Shown in pieces: positions 32,130 to 36,518 of a stretch of 36,518 nt of DNA (the stretch's first letter is position 1; every line of letters starts with the position of its first letter). The translations under genes were made by a program, and so were the position numbers. The notes beneath the pieces were generated by a model, which made no database searches, was not told where the DNA came from, and was given only the letters and a program-made list of their open reading frames with translations. Location: positions 1 to 36,518 of the forward strand of contig JALUKQ010000043.1 in the NCBI GenBank assembly GCA_027056485.1, read 5' to 3'. This stretch comes from Campylobacteraceae bacterium (GTDB taxonomy: Bacteria > Campylobacterota > Campylobacteria > Campylobacterales > Sulfurovaceae).

Positions 32130-33227
32130 TTAACTTCTTATATTTAGGAAGTTTTTAGTGCTAATGTCATCCCATTTTTTATTTAATGTAGTAAAGTTGT
32201 TATAGGATTCTAAAACTTGTTTAAAATCCTTGCTTTTCTTAGATTCTAATTCTAATACTTCACTTAAAGCTGCTTTTGCTGCATCCATTATCTCTTTAGG
32301 AAAAGTTTTTATTTGTACATTTTTTGGTAGTTCTTGTAGGGCTTTTGCATTTTTGTAACGAAACTCTTGAAGCATATTTCCTGTCATCTCTTCAGAGGCA
32401 GCTGTAATAATGGCTCGATGTTCATCGCTTAGTTGTTCCCAACGTTTTTTGTTAAAAGTTATTTCTAAAATAGAACCAGGTTCATGCCACCCAGTATAAT
32501 AGTAGTCAGCAGCTTTGTCAAAACCCATCATACTGTCGAGTGCAGGACCAACCCATTCTGTAGCATCGATGGTTCCACGCTCTAAAGAAGTAAATATTTC
32601 ACCAGCAGGAAGAAGCACAGGGTTTACACCAAGTTTTTTCATAACCTCCCCACCTAGTCCAGGGATTCTCATTTTTAGACCTTTTAAGTCGGTTAATGAG
32701 TTGATTGGTTTTTTAAACCAGCCACCCATTTGTGGACCAGTTGTACCACCTATAAGTGGGTATAGGTTAAATTTACCATAGAGTTCTCGCCAGAGGTCTA
32801 GACCACCACCAAATTTCATCCATGTTATCATCTCTTCACTAGTAAGTCCTAATGGCATACCACCAAATATAGAGAAAGCAGAGTTTTTACCTTTCCAGTA
32901 GTAGACACCAGAATGAAAAGCATCTATCTGTCCTAAAGAGGTTGAATCAAAAACTTGTAGTGCTGGAACCAAAATATTTTTAGGATAAACTTTTATATTA
33001 AGTGTTCCACCACTAAGCTCTTTACAACGTTTGGCAAAGTTATCAACCCCTGTCCCCATGATAGGAAAATGAGCAGGCCATGAGGTAGCAAGTTTTAGTT
33101 TTACTACTCTTCCTTTTTTTATATGAATATTTTTATCAGATATCTTATTTTCTTCTCGGTAACAACCACTTAAACCAAAAGCCCCTAAACCAAGAGCAGA
33201 GGTAGTTAAAAAGTCTCTTCTTTTCAT
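32130..33227 (-). CDS. TRAP transporter solute-binding protein (DctP family)
   Basis: This is a 365-residue periplasmic binding protein of the TRAP (DctP) family, resembling the alpha-keto-acid/carboxylate-binding group. The N-terminus MKRRDFLTTSALGLGAFGLSGC combines a twin-arginine motif with a lipobox, so export by Tat and lipidation are likely. The core has KLATSWPAHFPIMGTGVDNF, LKGLKMRIPGLGGEV (ligand-binding arginine region) and ERGTIDATEWVGPALD. The membrane partners DctQ and DctM are not next to it in this window. AAGGAC precedes the start. The ligand is not certain. Confidence 0.92.
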   Translation of the reverse strand: MKRRDFLTTSALGLGAFGLSGCYREENKISDKNIHIKKGRVVKLKLATSWPAHFPIMGTGVDNFAKRCKELSGGTLNIKVYPKNILVPALQVFDSTSLGQIDAFHSGVYYWKGKNSAFSIFGGMPLGLTSEEMITWMKFGGGLDLWRELYGKFNLYPLIGGTTGPQMGGWFKKPINSLTDLKGLKMRIPGLGGEVMKKLGVNPVLLPAGEIFTSLERGTIDATEWVGPALDSMMGFDKAADYYYTGWHEPGSILEITFNKKRWEQLSDEHRAIITAASEEMTGNMLQEFRYKNAKALQELPKNVQIKTFPKEIMDAAKAALSEVLELESKKSKDFKQVLESYNNFTTLNKKWDDISTKNFLNIRS

Positions 33228-33254
33228 TATAAAAGTCCTTATTTTTAAAAAGTT

Positions 33255-33260
33255 ATTATA
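33255..33260 (-). promoter_or_regulatory. -10 box of the TRAP binding-protein gene
   Basis: TATAAT is read on the minus strand in TAGATATAATAAC, 28 nt before the ATG. Confidence 0.5.
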
Positions 33261-33354
33261 TCTAGTTAATAAGTGTTTATGGGAAAAATTAGTAAAATAG
33301 TTATAAATCTATTAGCAAAAAAGTAAAAATATTTACATTCTAATTTTATTAGCT

Positions 33355-33369
33355 TATAATAAATATAAT
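33355..33369 (+). promoter_or_regulatory. Two candidate -10 boxes of the 310-residue barrel gene
   Basis: TATAAT occurs twice in 15 nt, at 33355-33360 and 33364-33369, 22-36 nt before the ATG at 33391. I cannot tell which is used. Confidence 0.45.
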
Positions 33370-33390
33370 TTATACTAAAGGGAAATAGTC

Positions 33391-34323
33391 ATGAAAAAAA
33401 TTGTATGGTCATTGGTTACACTTACAGCATTAGCATCAGCTGCTGAATTTCAGTATGGAACAGGAACATTTAATATGAAGGGAGGGTTCCTTGGTTTAAC
33501 TGGTAGTATCGGAACAGATATAGATACCTTTACTCTTGCAAATCGCCATACCAACATAGCTGGGTCTGATGTTTTTTATAGTTATGATTTTACATGGATG
33601 GACTCTCAAACTTTAAAACAAGCACAACATACCTATAACAACATGGCTACAGCTGCCAATGGTTTTAACCCTATGCCTTCAAGTACTTTTGAAATTCCAA
33701 GTATGGATTATAGAGTAAAAGGAATGGATGCAAACATTAGACTAGGGTATGATGTTATTCATAAAGGAGAGGGTGACTTTTTAGGTTTGGGTGTTTTGGT
33801 AGGAATCTCCATGCCTTGGATAGATAGTTCAAGCTCTGCAGCACCTTCAGGGGATGCTATACGATTTATAATGGATAACCAAGATTCAGCACTAACAGCT
33901 GCAGAACTTTTTAAAAAGAGTAAAACAGAGATTATGACTTATAAAATAGGTCCTTCTGTAAATTTTCAAAAAACCTTGGTTAGTGACAAACTCTCTGCAT
34001 ATGGTATAGCAAGTTTGGCATATCAAACAGGTTATATTAAAAATGACTATGTTGACTCTAAGTTTACTGTTAATGGTTCATTTCAAGAAGTTAACCTAGG
34101 TCTCCACTATACTCCTTTTACAGAAAACTATAAATTGGGTTGGCTAACTCTTAGTCCGCGTATTTATGCTACTTTAGGGTACAAGTACTCAAAATGGGAT
34201 GTAGATGAGATGCTTATTAATATTTCAGGAGCAGAGATGAGCTCTAAAATCTTAGACCCACTAGGTATGAAGTTTGGTTTTGATAGTTCTGTAGGTTATG
34301 TTGGGCTTGGATATTCATTTTAA
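33391..34323 (+). CDS. Outer-membrane beta-barrel-like protein
   Basis: This is a 310-residue protein with a signal peptide (about 1-18, cleavage near ASAAE). The mature part is rich in glycine, aromatic residues and short amphipathic strands, and ends YVGLGYSF, a typical barrel C-terminus. Internal segments such as FLGLGVLVGISMPWID and LKLGWLTLSPRIYATLGYKY-like strands support a barrel. I recognise no named family. AAAGGGAA precedes the ATG. It lies upstream of the response regulator gene with a 68-nt gap, and need not be related to it. Confidence 0.72.
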   Translation: MKKIVWSLVTLTALASAAEFQYGTGTFNMKGGFLGLTGSIGTDIDTFTLANRHTNIAGSDVFYSYDFTWMDSQTLKQAQHTYNNMATAANGFNPMPSSTFEIPSMDYRVKGMDANIRLGYDVIHKGEGDFLGLGVLVGISMPWIDSSSSAAPSGDAIRFIMDNQDSALTAAELFKKSKTEIMTYKIGPSVNFQKTLVSDKLSAYGIASLAYQTGYIKNDYVDSKFTVNGSFQEVNLGLHYTPFTENYKLGWLTLSPRIYATLGYKYSKWDVDEMLINISGAEMSSKILDPLGMKFGFDSSVGYVGLGYSF

Positions 34324-34379
34324 TTGATTGGAAAATTCATTCTATTAAAGGTTTCAATGGAAAGTTTTAATAAAAATGT

Positions 34380-34385
34380 TAAAAT
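34380..34385 (+). promoter_or_regulatory. -10-like box of the response regulator gene
   Basis: TAAAAT occurs in GTTAAAATGCCC only 6 nt before the ATG at 34392. Transcription would start at or next to the ATG, and there is no ribosome-binding site, so the mRNA may be leaderless. Confidence 0.4.
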
Positions 34386-34391
34386 GCCCTC

Positions 34392-35066
34392 ATGAAAATT
34401 CTAATAATAGATGACAATCAAGAGATACTTTTTGGGGTAGAGAAACTTCTCAAAGCCTCACACTACCATACTGATACAGCTTTAACTCTAACTTTAGCTG
34501 AGGAGGCTTTAGCTCAACGTGAATATGACCTTATTATATTAGATTGGATGTTACCAGATGGCTCTGGTGTTGAGTTTTTGGCTCGTTTACGTCAAGAGTA
34601 TTTGTCAACACCAGTACTACTGCTCTCTTCTAAGTCAGAGATAGATGAAAAAGTTGAAGCACTTGATAGTGGAGCCGATGACTACTTGGCTAAACCTTTT
34701 TCTAACATAGAACTTTTAGCACGTATAAGAGCTTTACTTCGGCGTGAGAGTAGTTATAAAAAGGCTGAAATGACCATAGAGAACATGAATGTAGACCTTG
34801 CTTCTCATAAAGTACTAGTCGATGGTAAAAAAGTAGAGTTAACTAAGAAAGAGTTTACTCTTTTGGAGTTGTTACTTTTAAACCAACAAGTAATCTTAAC
34901 ACGCTATCAGATAAACGACCATTTAAACCATGATTTTGATAGTTTAAAACAGAGTAACTTAGTTGATGTTCATATAAAGAATCTACGTAAAAAGCTAGGT
35001 TCTGCTTCTTCGTTAATAGAGACTGTCAGAGGTGTTGGGTTTCGGATTAAAATGACGAAAACCTAA
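34392..35066 (+). CDS. OmpR-family response regulator
   Basis: This is a 224-residue two-component response regulator. The receiver domain (about 1-118) has the acidic pocket D7-D8, phosphoacceptor D51 (ILDWMLPDGSG), S79/S80 and K101 (LAKPF). The C-terminal winged-helix DNA-binding domain shows VELTKKEFTLLELLLLNQQVI, then SNLVDVHIKNLRKKLG and IETVRGVGFRI. It should be activated by the histidine kinase encoded on the opposite strand, whose 3' end overlaps this gene by 20 nt. Regulated genes are unknown. Confidence 0.95.
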   Translation: MKILIIDDNQEILFGVEKLLKASHYHTDTALTLTLAEEALAQREYDLIILDWMLPDGSGVEFLARLRQEYLSTPVLLLSSKSEIDEKVEALDSGADDYLAKPFSNIELLARIRALLRRESSYKKAEMTIENMNVDLASHKVLVDGKKVELTKKEFTLLELLLLNQQVILTRYQINDHLNHDFDSLKQSNLVDVHIKNLRKKLGSASSLIETVRGVGFRIKMTKT

Positions 35067-36486
35067 AAACAGCTTTTACTCCTTGGTTTAGTCCTTCACT
35101 CTCTATGCTTATCTCTCCATTGATAAGCTTTGCCATTTTTTGGCTCAGTGCCAAGCCCAAACCTGTACTGTGTGAGACCTCTCGGCTATGGGCTTGGTAG
35201 AACTCTTGAAAGAGAGCTTTTTGCTTCTCTTTGGCTATACCAATACCTGTATCAATAACGGTAAAGGTATAGCTTCCATCTTCTTCTTTTCGTAAATAAA
35301 TAACTATTTCACCTTTATGGGTATATTTGACTGCATTAGAGAGTAAATTCATCACTATCTGTTTAAAGAGGTTTACATCCGTATCTATTAAAATATCTTG
35401 CGTTGAGATATCTCGTACTAGTCCCAATCCTTTCTCCTCTATAAGAGGCTCGACTATCTCTATCATCTCTTCTATGATATTGAGTGCATAGACTTTTTCT
35501 TTTTTAATTGGCATCATATTTGATTCTAGTTTAGAGAGCTGAAGTAGTCCATTTATCATCCCTAAAAGATGCTCAGATGAGTTCTCAATTCGCCCAAGTA
35601 TTTCGACCTCGTCATCCCCAATTTTAGGACTAACCATCAGGTGTTGTGTCAAGCTCAATATTGACCCTAAAGGTGTACGTAACTCATGTGACATGGTTGA
35701 TAGAAAAGTACGTTTTAACTCCAATACCTCTTGGGTATGTTCCAAAATCTTCATCTGCTTTTTTGAGAGTACCCAAACCACAAAAAGTAATGAAAGTAAC
35801 GACAGTACAAAGGCAAAAAGTAAAATTTTCTCTACTTCTCTAACACTCTTTAAGGCATACTCTTTTTCATACGACAAAGAGAGCCTCCAGCCTTTTAAAA
35901 TGCTATCTAACTCTTTTGAAATGACAATATTCTCTTTTGTATTAGGAGCAGTAAAGTGACTTTTCTCTAACCATAGCTTTTGGTGAGGGTTGTCTATTTT
36001 TAGTTCTTTAAGGTTTTTAAAGGGATAAAGCAATAAAAGAGAGCCAATGCTTTTATGTCTGTCAAATGAAGCTTGAACTGATACTTTAAATTCTAAATAA
36101 TCATTTATATTATACCTTTTATGAGAAGAGGCAATAACCCCTTTTCTATCTATAGACACTAGAACAATATTTTCAGATAAATCTTTAGACTTCTTTTCCA
36201 ACAAAACAGCTATACGTTTGTCAATATCTTTAACCAAAATATCGTCCATCACCTCCAAGGTAGCCAAAAATGCCAACTCTTTTTCTAGGCTTTTCATATG
36301 TTGCAAAAGAAGCTTTGCATTGATGTCAAGTTCATAAGAGAGGTTCTGACGCTCTTTTTCTAAAAGCACTTTTGATTCAACCTTCCAAATGTAGATAAGT
36401 GTACTAAGCTGAATAAGCATGACAAAGAGAAGCATAGAGATTAAAATCTTATAGGTGTCGGGTAGGTTTTTCCATAGAGATTTCAT
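35047..36486 (-). CDS. Membrane sensor histidine kinase
   Basis: This is a two-component sensor kinase of about 479 residues. Two membrane segments (about 14-34 and 221-241) enclose a periplasmic sensor region of about 185 residues that is partly helical and unassigned. The dimerisation domain has the phosphoacceptor histidine in STMSHELRTPLGSIL (about residue 267). The ATPase domain shows the N box NLLSNAVKY, then DTGIGIAKE, the F box and TGLGLALS. A GTG at 36495 would add three codons; the ATG at 36486 opens a typical MKSLWKN start. It is convergent with its likely partner regulator, an uncommon order. The hairpin at 36493-36510 lies just upstream. Confidence 0.93.
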   Translation of the reverse strand: MKSLWKNLPDTYKILISMLLFVMLIQLSTLIYIWKVESKVLLEKERQNLSYELDINAKLLLQHMKSLEKELAFLATLEVMDDILVKDIDKRIAVLLEKKSKDLSENIVLVSIDRKGVIASSHKRYNINDYLEFKVSVQASFDRHKSIGSLLLLYPFKNLKELKIDNPHQKLWLEKSHFTAPNTKENIVISKELDSILKGWRLSLSYEKEYALKSVREVEKILLFAFVLSLLSLLFVVWVLSKKQMKILEHTQEVLELKRTFLSTMSHELRTPLGSILSLTQHLMVSPKIGDDEVEILGRIENSSEHLLGMINGLLQLSKLESNMMPIKKEKVYALNIIEEMIEIVEPLIEEKGLGLVRDISTQDILIDTDVNLFKQIVMNLLSNAVKYTHKGEIVIYLRKEEDGSYTFTVIDTGIGIAKEKQKALFQEFYQAHSREVSHSTGLGLALSQKMAKLINGEISIESEGLNQGVKAVFRFSSF

Positions 36487-36492
36487 GTCAAA

Positions 36493-36510
36493 CACCCAAA
36501 CCGTTGGGTG
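36493..36510. terminator. Hairpin upstream of the kinase gene
   Basis: CACCCAA and TTGGGTG pair perfectly around ACCG. On the plus strand it is followed by CTGTTTTC, on the minus strand by TTTGACATG. It may terminate a neighbour outside the window or affect kinase translation, since it covers the likely ribosome-binding region. Confidence 0.4.
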
Positions 36511-36518
36511 CTGTTTTC

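Overview
The window looks like chromosomal DNA of a Campylobacterota bacterium (former Epsilonproteobacteria), probably close to the free-living sulfur-oxidising Sulfurovum/Sulfurimonas groups. The evidence is the low GC content, a dimeric Campylobacter-type dUTPase, a SUV3-like helicase, an rpmH-rnpA-yidC-jag-mnmE block, and TATAAT-type -10 boxes that mostly lack a recognisable -35. Genus-level placement is inference. I saw no tRNA, rRNA, CRISPR array, insertion sequence or prophage.

Layout. 1-1175: the 5' part of a SulP anion transporter, cut by the left edge. 1278-4426: a rhodanese lipoprotein and a large M14 carboxypeptidase with fibronectin-like and DNRLRE-like modules. 4603-8066: a tight minus-strand operon of an M20 (carboxypeptidase G2-like) peptidase and two ATP-grasp ligases, the second ending in a helix-hairpin-helix domain. 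8276-8319: a perfect 44-nt palindrome. 8359-11202: the SUV3-like helicase with an N-terminal extension, zinc knuckle and basic tail. 11320-12054: a DUF3298/RsiV-like exported protein. 12161-17421: rpmH, rnpA, yidC, jag, mnmE and a lipoprotein. 17466-19168: dUTPase and a SPOR-like exported protein. 19277-20707: gatB, followed by a decayed GNAT acetyltransferase. 21096-22503: a coupled three-gene operon (GyrI-like ligand-binding protein, alkyltransferase-like protein, Ogt). 22500-23586: a nitroreductase divergent from an HxlR regulator, with an operator between them. 23678-24927: a TlpA-like thioredoxin and a YceI-like protein, divergent. 24994-26611: OmpA-like, coiled-coil membrane and J-domain proteins in one operon. 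26608-28241: DUF502 and AEC permeases. 28305-29575: DedA and a histidine phosphatase. 29704-31563: rpoD. 31584-34323: two beta-barrel-like proteins flanking an orphan TRAP solute-binding protein. 34392-36486: a response regulator and histidine kinase arranged tail to tail.

How the genes work together. Much of the window is housekeeping: ribosomal protein L34, RNase P protein, membrane insertase, tRNA modification, tRNA amidation, nucleotide sanitation and the main sigma factor. The accessory interest lies in the amidoligase/peptidase block at 4603-8066, which has the parts needed to add and remove amino acids on an unknown acceptor and is the best candidate for an undescribed system, and in the alkylation-repair operon at 21096-22503. 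The most unusual gene-structure feature is rnpA: its reading frame contains no ATG, GTG or TTG codon, so it appears to start at an ATT inside the end of rpmH.
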